Below, in pieces: positions 24,226 through 30,949 of a stretch of DNA of 38,005 nt. A program made the translations under genes and the position numbers. The notes under the pieces were generated by a model. That model saw only the letters and a list, made by a program, of their open reading frames with translations. It did no database searches and had not been told where the DNA came from. Source of the DNA: a virus. Numbering within the stretch: the stretch's first letter is position 1; each line of letters opens with the position of its first letter. Location: the IMG/VR virus record IMGVR_UViG_3300044712_002644, positions 1 through 38,005 of that record; one strand, 5' to 3'.

Positions 24226-24428
24226 TGCATAACCTTTCGTATGTCATCGCGGTGTTTATTGATTGATTGTTTTGCGAACTCGACCAAAATATCGGCGTTC
24301 TTTTCAGTGTAGCTGAGCGTGCGAACGTGCTTGGGGATCTCAAAGATGACGGTCTCATCACGCGTTCCCGGGATCCCGTCAACGTATATGTATGCCTCCG
24401 GATCGAAGACTATGAACCGGGCTGTCAC
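24222..24428 (-). CDS. Small phage protein, unknown function
   Basis: A 68-residue protein starting with GTG, which overlaps the stop of the preceding 52-codon gene (GTGA). The sequence is mixed: a strand-rich N-half (FIVFDPEAYIYVDGIPG) and an amphipathic helix at about 45-66. No motif. Probable expression is supported by coupling on both sides; the function is not known. Confidence 0.55.
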   Translation of the reverse strand: MTARFIVFDPEAYIYVDGIPGTRDETVIFEIPKHVRTLSYTEKNADILVEFAKQSINKHRDDIRKVMQ

Positions 24429-24583
24429 CGTTCACCCCAGATGATCAGGGCGGCGAACTTGACACGCTTCCAGAGACTGAATGTTGCGAGCTTCCCGACG
24501 GCCTGCTTGATCAGTTCGGGCTCTTTTCTGTCGACGATCTTTTGAGCTGTGCGGCGGATCTTAGTGTTTAATTTTTCACTCAT
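24425..24583 (-). CDS. 52-residue helical basic protein
   Basis: ATG at 24583 to TGA at 24425; the stop overlaps the next start (GTGA). The 52 residues form one or two helices rich in Lys/Arg with an apolar C-terminus (FSLWKRVKFAALIIWGER). It could be a membrane-associated or DNA-binding peptide. A possible short coding stretch lies in the 88 bases upstream (see findings). Supported by coupled start and coding-like composition only. Confidence 0.55.
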   Translation of the reverse strand: MSEKLNTKIRRTAQKIVDRKEPELIKQAVGKLATFSLWKRVKFAALIIWGER

Positions 24584-24671
24584 GGCTAATATTCTCCGTT
24601 AATTGCTCCGAGTTTTTCAGGCGGACATTTTTCCAGTGCTCGGCGATCTGCTTCTTTCTTGCTTTGCGCTG

Positions 24672-24902
24672 CTACCTGGTCTCTTCCTCAACTTTTCTGA
24701 TCGAGCCTTTCTTGTCTTTCTGGTAGATGGCACCGCCCAATGTCCGCAGATAGTCTCCGTCCTTGTGCATCAAAAAACCAACTTCCGACCTATCGACCCA
24801 CTTGCCATTGACTTTGATCTCTCCGGGGTGTGCCAGTGCCTCAAGCTCTTCGAGTGAAAGATTTTGCATTTCTTCGCTTAAAATTGTTCCATGTTCACTC
24901 AT
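24672..24902 (-). CDS. Small phage protein, unknown function
   Basis: The ATG at 24902 (76 residues) has GGAG eight to nine bases upstream and overlaps the stop of the tiny membrane-protein gene. A longer reading starting at 24962 lacks a site. The sequence opens with an acidic helix (SEEMQNLSLEELEALAHP), then a strand-rich C-half (EIKVNGKWVDRSEVGFL) and a basic tail. Unlike most genes here it ends in TAG, and the frame stays open for 31 more codons after it. No family recognised. Confidence 0.6.
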   Translation of the reverse strand: MSEHGTILSEEMQNLSLEELEALAHPGEIKVNGKWVDRSEVGFLMHKDGDYLRTLGGAIYQKDKKGSIRKVEEETR

Positions 24903-25042
24903 TTGGTCATCTCCAAAACTCGGTACACCGTACCGCCAATGATAAATAGCAGGAATAAACAAATGAGAATTCCTCCGATCTTATCGGACAGCGACCACTT
25001 GTGTATAACCGACACTATCCGACCGTTACGAAATACTTTCAT
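24899..25042 (-). CDS. Tiny single-span membrane protein
   Basis: A 47-codon gene whose ATG overlaps the last codon of the zinc-ribbon gene and whose stop overlaps the next start (ATGA). It has a basic N-half (MKVFRNGRIVSVIHKWS) and one transmembrane helix (about residues 22-38, GGILICLFLLFIIGG). The N-terminus has the positive charge expected on the cytoplasmic side. Typical of phage membrane peptides with unknown roles; a host-takeover or superinfection role is possible. Confidence 0.6.
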   Translation of the reverse strand: MKVFRNGRIVSVIHKWSLSDKIGGILICLFLLFIIGGTVYRVLEMTK

Positions 25043-25295
25043 TTTCCTTCTCCCTTCCTGAACTTATTCGGATTCGTGCACGTGCTCCAATGTGGGTTGT
25101 AGTAACATTGTCCGGGATTGATCCCGGTTTGGAAGTGACCGTTGACCAGGAAGAACTTCCCTTTGTTGAGTTCCTCCTTTGCAACGTGCATTTCAGCGTC
25201 GACCGGCATCAGCTTGCCTTTCTCCGTGGTGATAAACTTGATCGCTTTCCGCACGCCTCGCATGAGATTACTTCTTGGGCTGGATTATGATTCAT
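25039..25295 (-). pseudogene. Zinc-ribbon protein with one-base frameshift near the start
   Basis: The intact part (from 25263) gives 74 residues: K-A-I-K-F-I-T-T-E-K-G-K-L-M-P-V-D and a late NPHWSTC followed by KFRKGEGK. This is a common phage zinc-ribbon pattern, in which CxxC starts the protein and HxxxC ends it. Here CEACG (in 25262-25248) is one frame away, in a short ORF that begins with an ATG overlapping the upstream stop (ATGA at 25292-25295). Restoring one base near 25247-25250 gives an 86-codon intact gene. It is therefore either damaged, a natural frameshift, or a sequencing error. Confidence 0.7.
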
Positions 25296-25477
25296 AGCTT
25301 GGGCTTTCGTGTTGTGGTGGTCTTTTTTTTCATCAGCATATTGATGCGTTCCTTTAGGAGCTTTCGGTTCTTGCCGGTGATGTAGTTGATCGGCCGGTCC
25401 CGGAAGAGGTCATACTGCCGGTTCTCCTTCAGCTGTCTGAGTCGACGATGCGCGGCCGTGGCGGAGACGTTTCTCAC
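25292..25477 (-). CDS. 61-residue basic protein, unknown function
   Basis: A strongly basic protein (many Lys/Arg, ending KKKTTTTRKPKL) with two helices (NVSATAAHRRLRQLKEN and KNRKLLKERINMLMKKK). The composition suggests nucleic-acid binding. ATG overlaps the upstream stop (ATGA), and its own stop overlaps the next start. Family not recognised; a helix-rich DNA- or RNA-binding role is inference. Confidence 0.6.
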   Translation of the reverse strand: MRNVSATAAHRRLRQLKENRQYDLFRDRPINYITGKNRKLLKERINMLMKKKTTTTRKPKL

Positions 25478-25677
25478 CTGTCCTCCGAGTTGTTCCGGAG
25501 AAAGATCACCGGCTCATCGGGCTTCTTGAAGGACTCCCTTTTCTCCCTGATGATTCTGACGACGTTGGGACGAACGGCTGCGGCGACTTCAAATACTCGC
25601 TTGCGTGCGTCGCCGGGGAAATAGAACCTATCGCCAAGCTTAAGTTCTCCGAGTGTTGCCTGTTGATATTTTTTCAA
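25474..25677 (-). CDS. Small beta-rich phage protein
   Basis: A 67-residue protein starting with TTG (25677), with AAAGGA about 8 bases upstream. The core T-L-G-E-L-K-L-G-D-R-F-Y-F-P-G-D followed by K-R-V-F-E-V-A-A-A is seen in many small phage proteins, a barrel-like fold of uncertain role; the C-terminus has FLRNNSEDR. The pattern is well known in phages as a short early protein, usually annotated as hypothetical. Overlaps the next gene by four bases. Confidence 0.6.
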   Translation of the reverse strand: MKKYQQATLGELKLGDRFYFPGDARKRVFEVAAAVRPNVVRIIREKRESFKKPDEPVIFLRNNSEDR

Positions 25678-25740
25678 AACATTGTCCTTTAAGGTCTACT
25701 GTTGAATGTTGCCTGATAGTTTTCGAGATTACTGCACACT

Positions 25741-25989
25741 TCAGGAGGTTGTATGTTCGTGATATACCGTCTTCCGGCCCGTGATTATCTTGACCGCGTT
25801 GTTCCGGATGAACCTCTGCCGCTGCTGTTTCTTGAACCAAAATTTTCTGCCTCTGGTATCATTGCCAATCTCGAAGACGCGATCTGGATGGCGAATGAAG
25901 CTCAGAGAGTGTTTCATAGCGAGGACCTTTACCACTTCACGCTTCAGATATTGCCGCTTGGTCCGAATAACATCCCCGATTTTAATCAT
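25741..25989 (-). CDS. Small basic phage protein
   Basis: This 82-residue, highly basic protein starts MIKIGDVIRTKRQYLKREVV, a small barrel-type opening seen in proteins that bind RNA or DNA. The tail is rich in Arg, Lys and His. A 63-base gap separates it from the next gene. Unlike its neighbours, no ATGA overlap exists on the downstream side. No named family. Assigned as a gene mainly by composition and a good reading frame. Confidence 0.5.
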   Translation of the reverse strand: MIKIGDVIRTKRQYLKREVVKVLAMKHSLSFIRHPDRVFEIGNDTRGRKFWFKKQQRQRFIRNNAVKIITGRKTVYHEHTTS

Positions 25990-26002
25990 CCGGCGTATGA
26001 GA

Positions 26003-26605
26003 TCAAGGCGGAGAACCGGTATTCGAAGATGAATTGATACGCTTGAATTCTATCACCCACACCAAGGGATTCTTTTCCCAATATCCGATACCGTTGATTT
26101 TATTCCATAAATGCATGAATTCTATTCTTGAATGAACATTCAGATATGGATTGTGATTGCACCCTTCTGCTATCGCATCTTCTTCACTGATCTCGTTCAA
26201 CCGCTCTACCCGTATGCCAGTGATTTCAAGAGTGATCCGTGATGCGGTGCGGGGCATAAAGATTGAAGGTTTCCATGTGTGACCCCAATCGAAGTTCATG
26301 TCTGCGCGAAATAATAACCCTTTGTCTTTTCCTCTGCACCACGTCTCCCTCACCCACAACCGATCACCGATAGGGCCATAGGGACATTCTGCAATGTGAT
26401 CAGGAGATCCAGGAGATGCTCTTTCCCCGTTTTTAAGTTTAACAGCAGGTACAGATCTTCTTGAAACTGTTACTCTCCCAAGTCTTGTTCCATATCTTTT
26501 AACCTCGAATGGCTGTGGCTTCACCACCCGCCGAGTCATTGTCTTTCTACCGGCCAGGATTGCCTGTACCATGGGCGTACTGAATAAAATCGGGCGTTCT
26601 TTCAT
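26003..26605 (-). CDS. ASCH-domain phage protein
   Basis: A 200-residue protein with the widespread phage opening K-E-R-P-I-L-F-S-T-P-M-V-Q-A-I-L-A-G-R-K-T-x-T-R-R (residues 2-26), then strand-rich segments and a W-V-R-E-T-W at about 104-109. This is the ASCH fold, related to RNA-binding PUA domains and often annotated as a morphogenetic or P22-like protein. The role is not settled; RNA or modified-base binding is suggested by fold. The ATG has a strong GAGGAGG site, and the stop lies in a tail coding region rich in Ser and Asn. Confidence 0.8.
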   Translation of the reverse strand: MKERPILFSTPMVQAILAGRKTMTRRVVKPQPFEVKRYGTRLGRVTVSRRSVPAVKLKNGERASPGSPDHIAECPYGPIGDRLWVRETWCRGKDKGLLFRADMNFDWGHTWKPSIFMPRTASRITLEITGIRVERLNEISEEDAIAEGCNHNPYLNVHSRIEFMHLWNKINGIGYWEKNPLVWVIEFKRINSSSNTGSPP

Positions 26606-27129
26606 TTTACCGCCTCCTCGTTAAATTTGATCGCTCGCTGCTTCAGATATACATCTAGCAGGTAGGTGTCCCCTGACTTGCGTGCCTGATCGATAAAGAA
26701 ATTTCTCATTTTGATTAGGTAGTCTCTGACCGAGGGCAGAAACTGTGGTTCATTATCCCGGGCGAGGTTCTGCAATTGCTCCCATCTCTCTGCTCCCACC
26801 AATAAAATTGATCTTTTTTCAAAGTCAGAGGGCGAAGCTTCGTAGTGTAACTTGAGGTGCTCAAATTCCAGTAAGCACATACCATTACGGAGCGAGTATC
26901 GAAGCCAGTGGTTCGATTTTTTGGCTATGTGGTGCGCGTTGAGTCCGGCAACTCTTTCACCGTTGTCATTCCAGCCTGGGTGTCCTGACATCTCCGACTT
27001 GAAGTTTGCGCGAAGGTAAACGCAGTCTCTCCAAAGATCATCGCATTCCTTCTCGATACCGTCTCTCCGGTGGGACAAACGATTAGCCTTTCGCTTGGGT
27101 CTTTTTTCTGGTTTGGGTGCTGGATTCAT
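26602..27129 (-). CDS. NinG/Rap-like HNH protein
   Basis: A 175-residue protein that contains an HNH-type core: A-G-L-N-A-H-H-I at 61-68, then L-R-Y-S-L-R-N-G-M-C-L at 76-86 and H-L-K-L-H at 91-95. The same arrangement is used by lambda NinG (Rap), which processes recombination intermediates. The N-terminal 25 residues are basic and proline-rich. The ATG start has AGGAA at moderate distance; the stop overlaps the ASCH gene (ATGA). Likely a recombination or repair nuclease acting on phage DNA. Confidence 0.65.
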   Translation of the reverse strand: MNPAPKPEKRPKRKANRLSHRRDGIEKECDDLWRDCVYLRANFKSEMSGHPGWNDNGERVAGLNAHHIAKKSNHWLRYSLRNGMCLLEFEHLKLHYEASPSDFEKRSILLVGAERWEQLQNLARDNEPQFLPSVRDYLIKMRNFFIDQARKSGDTYLLDVYLKQRAIKFNEEAVK

Positions 27130-27168
27130 ATTGTTCGTATTCCTAAAAGGTTTCTTTGATCTTATCCA

Positions 27169-27387
27169 TTACCGCTTATCTCCATTGCCGACTGAGTTGC
27201 GCTTATTCCTTCTGTATTTCACAAAGATATTGCTGTCGATATTATTTCCGTAAAACATCGTCCGAATATCGATCTGCCCCTTTTGAGCGTTGAGGCCGAG
27301 CCGCGTGAGCTTTGCGGCTTCCTCCACCGTCTCGGCTGTCAGCTGTGCCTCGAAGTGACTGGCTGATTCAATAATTTCGAGTTTCAT
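27169..27387 (-). CDS. Small protein, unknown function
   Basis: A 72-residue mixed alpha/beta protein (helix VEEAAKLTRLGLNAQK) whose start overlaps the stop of the Lar-like gene (ATGA). An amphipathic first strand and a basic tail are visible (KYRRNKRNSVGNGDKR). No motif recognised. A 39-base gap to the next gene shows nothing else. Role unknown. Confidence 0.5.
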   Translation of the reverse strand: MKLEIIESASHFEAQLTAETVEEAAKLTRLGLNAQKGQIDIRTMFYGNNIDSNIFVKYRRNKRNSVGNGDKR

Positions 27388-27743
27388 GCAATAGTTCCTT
27401 TCCTATTATTCCAAAGAGTGATCGCCCCAGCTTTTCCATACTGCGAGTATGGTCCAGTGCCTGTGCAATCCGGGCACTGAACCCATCCCGCGTTTGTATC
27501 AATGAGAATAAACTGAGCGTTATTATTGCCACAGAATGGGCATGGGAGAATTTCACCATAATTAGTTTCGGGAGACACTCTCTTATTTCGGTATGGGATT
27601 CTGCCTGCAACCCTCATCTTTTGTGCGATGGTATAGATCTCCTGGACCCCGGCGTTCATCTGCAGAGTCTCTTTGATCTTGAGTGGCTTCATGCCTCGGA
27701 TGAGCAGCGACTCGATCTTTTCTTTGGTTTCTTCGTTAACCAT
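27384..27743 (-). CDS. Lar-type zinc-finger protein with N-terminal helix region
   Basis: The C-terminal half (66-115) is a clear Lar/restriction-alleviation zinc finger: L-P-C-P-F-C-G (66-72), W-V-Q-C-P-D-C (87-93), G-P-Y and L-W-N-N-R. Such proteins alleviate type I restriction of phage DNA. The N-terminal 60 residues are helical with a possible HTH (LLIRGMKPLKIKETLQMN and the following 18 residues), not usual in Lar. ATG overlaps nothing upstream, but the stop is coupled to the next gene. The fusion suggests a regulatory or modified anti-restriction role. Confidence 0.75.
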   Translation of the reverse strand: MVNEETKEKIESLLIRGMKPLKIKETLQMNAGVQEIYTIAQKMRVAGRIPYRNKRVSPETNYGEILPCPFCGNNNAQFILIDTNAGWVQCPDCTGTGPYSQYGKAGAITLWNNRKGTIA

Positions 27744-27777
27744 AGTGTGGCCTACTTGGTGAAAGTGAATTGAAGTT

Positions 27778-27831
27778 TTAGTTTTCGAGATATTCCCGAA
27801 GCGCCGTGGCTCGCTTTTGTGTGCGCTTCAT
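27778..27831 (-). CDS. Possible 17-residue basic peptide
   Basis: In the 90-base gap after the 28280 gene, an ATG (27829-27831) with AAGGA five bases upstream opens a 17-codon frame (MKRTQKRATALREYLEN) with a basic helix. The rest of the gap shows nothing else. Very short; may be chance. Supported only by the site and the helix-like sequence. Confidence 0.3.
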   Translation of the reverse strand: MKRTQKRATALREYLEN

Positions 27832-27833
27832 TC

Positions 27834-28280
27834 TTATCCTTCGGTGAATGCAAATGCAAAAGGGCATGGAACTCCGTCCTTAAGAACTTTTTCAAGCTGT
27901 TCCCTAAACGTTCGAGTTTGTCCATCATCATCATGATAAATCAATGAGTCCATGCTGTGATCATCTAGTTCATACGGCTCCACAAATGCCTCTTCTTTAC
28001 TAACCCCCGTTTCTTGCAAATAAATAGGTAAAATTGTTTCAAGTGATTCACCCGCCCACCATTCGTATTCATTAATTCTAAATACTTTTATTTTCTCCTT
28101 TCCCCTTTTTATAAAAATAGGTTCATGTAATTCTGGGCAGAGACCCCAATGAGTCCATTGCTCAGATGGATTTGCAAAGCGAGTGAACAGCATATCAACA
28201 TGATTCTTGCGACAACGCTCGCAGTTTGATACGGATGCAATTATAATCATTGGTAATATTTTGACTGAAGTTTCAGGCAT
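27834..28280 (-). CDS. Phage conserved protein with zinc pair and C-terminal WWAGES domain
   Basis: The start at 28280 (148 residues) has AGAGGA nine bases upstream; a longer frame from 28313 has no site. A CERC pair near residue 19 lies before a helical part. The C-terminal portion (about 70-145) carries N-E-Y-E-W-W-A-G-E-S-L-E, then D-D-D-G-Q-T-R-T-F-R-E-Q-L. This domain is found in many phage proteins of unknown role. A small charged protein with possible regulatory function; nothing more can be said. Confidence 0.6.
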   Translation of the reverse strand: MPETSVKILPMIIIASVSNCERCRKNHVDMLFTRFANPSEQWTHWGLCPELHEPIFIKRGKEKIKVFRINEYEWWAGESLETILPIYLQETGVSKEEAFVEPYELDDHSMDSLIYHDDDGQTRTFREQLEKVLKDGVPCPFAFAFTEG

Positions 28281-28297
28281 TATTGTCATTCCTCTCA

Positions 28298-28480
28298 TTA
28301 TTTTTTTGGCCAAGGTACCGGCGGTTGAATTTCAATCCACGATCGTTTCTCAATCTGACATTTTATTCGTAAGACTATCAATCGCAGAATAATCGATGTC
28401 AGTCGTTTTTTATCGGCCCATGTTGTCGCAGTGAGCATTTGACCGAGATACTGTATTTCCTGCGTTGTTGTTTTTTTCAT
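28298..28480 (-). CDS. 60-residue basic protein
   Basis: An ATG that overlaps the preceding stop (ATGA) starts this 60-residue basic protein (about 12 Lys/Arg). A predicted helix TSIILRLIVLRIKCQIEKR is amphipathic or membrane-interacting. No motif. It lies 17 bases before the downstream zinc-pair gene. Assigned as real by coupled start and position. Confidence 0.5.
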   Translation of the reverse strand: MKKTTTQEIQYLGQMLTATTWADKKRLTSIILRLIVLRIKCQIEKRSWIEIQPPVPWPKK

Positions 28481-28809
28481 AAATCCTCCTGTGTGTTAAT
28501 TTGTGAGTGATTTTTCATCGGTATCACTGCCGGTTGAGTATTTTGCTCTTTATTCATTGTTTCCTTTGATACCTCCATATATAAGTTTACCAGGTGATCT
28601 GGCTTGATTGTTACATCTCTTTGGTTGTGATAAATTCCGTAAGTCACAGAGTAAAAACGATTCTCTAAAACAATTTCTTCAAATCGTTTATGCGCCTCTT
28701 CTTTGGATTCAAAATAATAATGTTTGAACCCACATAATCCATCAGACAATACTTGCACAAGATACTTTCCATTGTATGCTAAATATGGTGGAACAACACC
28801 ATCGATCAT
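28477..28809 (-). CDS. Small phage protein, unknown function
   Basis: A 110-residue protein with a strand-rich N-half (KYLVQVLSDGLCGFKHYYF), a central helix (about 35-48), and a polar C-terminus. Its ATG overlaps the stop of the preceding membrane-protein gene and its stop overlaps the next start. No recognised motif, but the tandem coupling argues it is translated. Confidence 0.55.
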   Translation of the reverse strand: MIDGVVPPYLAYNGKYLVQVLSDGLCGFKHYYFESKEEAHKRFEEIVLENRFYSVTYGIYHNQRDVTIKPDHLVNLYMEVSKETMNKEQNTQPAVIPMKNHSQINTQEDL

Positions 28810-28961
28810 GGCTCCTCCTCTCTTTGATTAAACGCAATAGCTATTTGCGTTGATATGATGGCTCCGACAGCGAAGAGCAGTGCGTAGTCATTTTTGTATT
28901 CTATCAAAGTAATCATCCCGGCAAGACACACAGCCATAGTAAATAGCGCAAGCCTTTTCAT
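28806..28961 (-). CDS. Tiny two-span membrane protein
   Basis: The frame codes for 51 residues with two hydrophobic segments (about 4-20 and 27-43) and a charged C-terminus (NQREEEP). The ATG overlaps the upstream stop (ATGA), and its TGA overlaps the next ATG. Double coupling makes chance unlikely. A pair of TM helices joined by a short charged loop (EYKNDY) may act as an inner-membrane effector; role is not known. Confidence 0.65.
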   Translation of the reverse strand: MKRLALFTMAVCLAGMITLIEYKNDYALLFAVGAIISTQIAIAFNQREEEP

Positions 28962-29284
28962 GCTTTCCTCCTTCTTAACTTTTTCAATGGCATAATTGAA
29001 ACGTCGAGATAGTGCCCCTCGTGTCCGATATGGAACACATACGCATTTCTTCCGTGTGGTTTTTGGATGGGCTGCGGAACGCCATAGTGCACCTTTGCTT
29101 TTTCAATAATGAATCTGCGGAATGCCTTAACTAATTTTTCTGGTTTGTCAGCATCATCGGTCCATGGAACGGCGATAACATCCAGATCCCGAGACATTGA
29201 ACCATGCAACGCAAGAGCGTATCCGTGCCGCCACGCAATGCGTTCGAGTTTCGTGTATGCCATTACATACCAAGGAGCAATCAT
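28958..29284 (-). CDS. Nucleotidyltransferase-like phage protein
   Basis: A 108-residue protein whose core matches a well-known phage family: A-Y-T-K-L-E-R-I-A-W at about 9-18 and H-G-S-M-S-R-D-L-D-V-I-A-V-P-W at 27-41. The H-G-S-x-x-R-D-L-D part is the hG[S]-x(7-12)-Dx[D/E] motif of nucleotidyltransferases, in a reduced form. A later D-V-S-I (about 94-97) could be the third acidic residue. Strong SD (AAGGA). Substrate unknown. Found in many siphophages near replication genes. Confidence 0.75.
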   Translation of the reverse strand: MIAPWYVMAYTKLERIAWRHGYALALHGSMSRDLDVIAVPWTDDADKPEKLVKAFRRFIIEKAKVHYGVPQPIQKPHGRNAYVFHIGHEGHYLDVSIMPLKKLRRRKA

Positions 29285-29305
29285 TTCTTAATCCTTCCCT
29301 TTGAT

Positions 29306-29971
29306 TTATTGTACTGCAGTTCCTGTGTCTACATCGAATAAAAGCGGGTCATCCTCGACGATCTTTTGTTTCCTCATATCGATGCATCCGTGACCGTCAA
29401 CCTTGCACTTGTTTTTAATGAAGAGGTATTCATATTTCCTATTGCACATTGGCGGGGCATCGATGATGTTCCGTTGGATTTCATTTTTCTTATCTACGAA
29501 CTCTTGGTAGGCATTGCTCTGGATGCGATCCCGTTCTTTTGCGGGAAGGTGTTGGGCTTCCCTCCGCTTCCGTGCCAACTCCAGTTCAGCCGTCCTGATC
29601 TGTCCGCTCCATTCGATCGGCATACGGTATTTCGAATTAGGACAGACGAACTGGGCGGCGCCCTCCTCGATCTTCTTACGCTCCAGTGCGACCGATCCGC
29701 CGCAGTAGCAGATGAATAAGACGAACGGTGACTTTCCGACGTAGTCAACCTTCGCCTCGAAGAATCCTTTGTTCCGGCAGATCTTTACCAGGTCGGCCCG
29801 GGTGGGGAACTTCGAGATCTCGTCCAGCGCTGTGCTGATCACTTCGTGGATCTGTGTATCGGAGAGACGCTGCAGCCGGTCGTAATATTCCTTGCACTGT
29901 TTCTCGTTGAAATCCTTATTGAAGGTTTCATACAGCCGTGTCATTTCATCGGCGAAGAACTCTCTGGTCAT
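29306..29971 (-). CDS. Replication-module protein, possible helicase loader
   Basis: The start at 29971 (221 residues) has AAGGAG nine bases upstream; an ORF from 30019 has none. The N-terminal part (1-65) is a helical domain with E-M-T-R-L-Y-E-T-F, Y-D-R-L-Q-R-L-S-D-x-Q-I and F-P-T-R-A-D-L-V-K-I, similar to G39P-type helicase loader domains. A Cys-rich segment (CYCGGS...FVCPN, about 88-111) and a charged helix follow. It is coupled to a 31-residue membrane peptide. A loader or primase cofactor is a reasonable inference. Confidence 0.55.
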   Translation of the reverse strand: MTREFFADEMTRLYETFNKDFNEKQCKEYYDRLQRLSDTQIHEVISTALDEISKFPTRADLVKICRNKGFFEAKVDYVGKSPFVLFICYCGGSVALERKKIEEGAAQFVCPNSKYRMPIEWSGQIRTAELELARKRREAQHLPAKERDRIQSNAYQEFVDKKNEIQRNIIDAPPMCNRKYEYLFIKNKCKVDGHGCIDMRKQKIVEDDPLLFDVDTGTAVQ

Positions 29972-30063
29972 GGCGTCGGCTCCTTCTTCTCGGTCTGGGA
30001 TACCTTGAACGTCACGCACAACACGACCCCGACAACGACTCCGAATAAAAATGCAGCAGTCAT
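29968..30063 (-). CDS. Tiny single-span membrane peptide
   Basis: A 31-residue frame that begins in the stop of the upstream gene (ATGA) and ends in the start of the next (ATGA at 29968-29971). One hydrophobic helix (about 3-18, FLFGVVVGVVLCVTF) is followed by a charged tail (SQTEKKEPTP). The double overlap strongly supports real translation. May be an inner-membrane effector; nothing else is known. Confidence 0.65.
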   Translation of the reverse strand: MTAAFLFGVVVGVVLCVTFKVSQTEKKEPTP

Positions 30064-30491
30064 TTTCTCACCTCGAAGCGAAGAATATCACCAAGTTGAA
30101 TTTTTGACCCGCAGCATCCCGGACACTTGTGACCATATTTTGCGTCCGGCATATTTTTCAGATCGCACCCTGATGGGCAGAAGATGTCAAATACTGCGGC
30201 AACTGCGCCGCAGCCTTCTTCATCCACACCGAAGAGGCCGTTGATGATTCCGAGCATTCCCACTTCATACTTGGCCAGTTCAAAGCCCGGACCGAACAAC
30301 GCTAAGATGTCAGCGAAGATCCCGTCTGTCTTTATTGATTTTTCTCCGGTTTGGATCGTCGGGTGGTCGTTGAGCGCGGTGTTGCAGTCAACTCTCCTGA
30401 GGCAGAGTTTTGTTATTGCCACAGGATCCGCTTTCACTGCTTCATTGAGAACTGCAACAGCCTCGTCGATCGTGATGGACGTCTTAATCAT
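30060..30491 (-). CDS. Conserved phage protein of replication region
   Basis: A 143-residue protein with an N-terminal T-I-D-E-A-V-A-V-L-N-E-A-V-K-A-D-P-V-A, then C-N-T-A-L-N-D-H-P-T-I and V-G-M-L-G-I-I-N-G-L-F-G, a pattern seen in many phages next to early genes. The C-terminus contains C-P-S-G-C and C-P-G-C-C (about 105-131), likely a zinc site. Function unknown. Coupled to the membrane peptide by ATGA. Conserved across phages, hence likely important. Confidence 0.65.
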   Translation of the reverse strand: MIKTSITIDEAVAVLNEAVKADPVAITKLCLRRVDCNTALNDHPTIQTGEKSIKTDGIFADILALFGPGFELAKYEVGMLGIINGLFGVDEEGCGAVAAVFDIFCPSGCDLKNMPDAKYGHKCPGCCGSKIQLGDILRFEVRK

Positions 30492-30949
30492 TTCCCCTCC
30501 TTGATGAATTTTTCTTTTGCCGATTCACTTCTTGATTTTGCTTCACTGGCTTGATACGCTGCTGTTCCCATCATCGCCGGCGTTGGGTTCTCCCAGGATT
30601 GCCAGTCGTTGAACCATGTCGATCCGTTCTGCAGAAATCCCTTCATCGCCTTATCCGATTGGATGTAGTTGTCGAGCGCCTTCCATATCCTCTGAATGTC
30701 CTCGGCCTTTTTCACGGTGCCAAAGAAGTGCCGTTCAGCTGCTTTCTTTCCCACCCGGTTCGGATACTGCTCCCATATCATCTCGAAGTCCTTCTGGCGG
30801 ATCGATCCATCCCCTTCGAGGGCTCCCTTGAGGTATGCCTTCAGGATCGATAGATCCTTCACCACCTGGTCGGCCAGCTTCCCGGCTGCTTCCGCTTTAT
30901 CGAATAGCGCGATCGTGTTCTGGAGCGCTTTCAGTTCTTTCGGTTTCAT
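30488..30949 (-). CDS. Replication protein-like, C-terminal domain only
   Basis: A 153-residue protein. Residues 50-115 follow a pattern common to the C-terminal part of phage replication initiators: F-E-M-I-W-E-Q-Y-P-N-R-V-G-K-K-A-A and later W-F-N-D-W-Q-S-W (114-121). The N-terminal half is a helical domain, unlike the winged helix seen in full-length initiators, so the protein may pair with the HNH/winged-helix protein upstream. ATG overlaps the upstream stop (ATGA). A role in recruiting helicase or priming is inference. Confidence 0.65.
   Translation of the reverse strand: MKPKELKALQNTIALFDKAEAAGKLADQVVKDLSILKAYLKGALEGDGSIRQKDFEMIWEQYPNRVGKKAAERHFFGTVKKAEDIQRIWKALDNYIQSDKAMKGFLQNGSTWFNDWQSWENPTPAMMGTAAYQASEAKSRSESAKEKFIKEGK

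Noticed and set aside
25640-25840. 66-codon minus-strand frame
   Set aside because: Overlaps two better frames and lacks a ribosome site.
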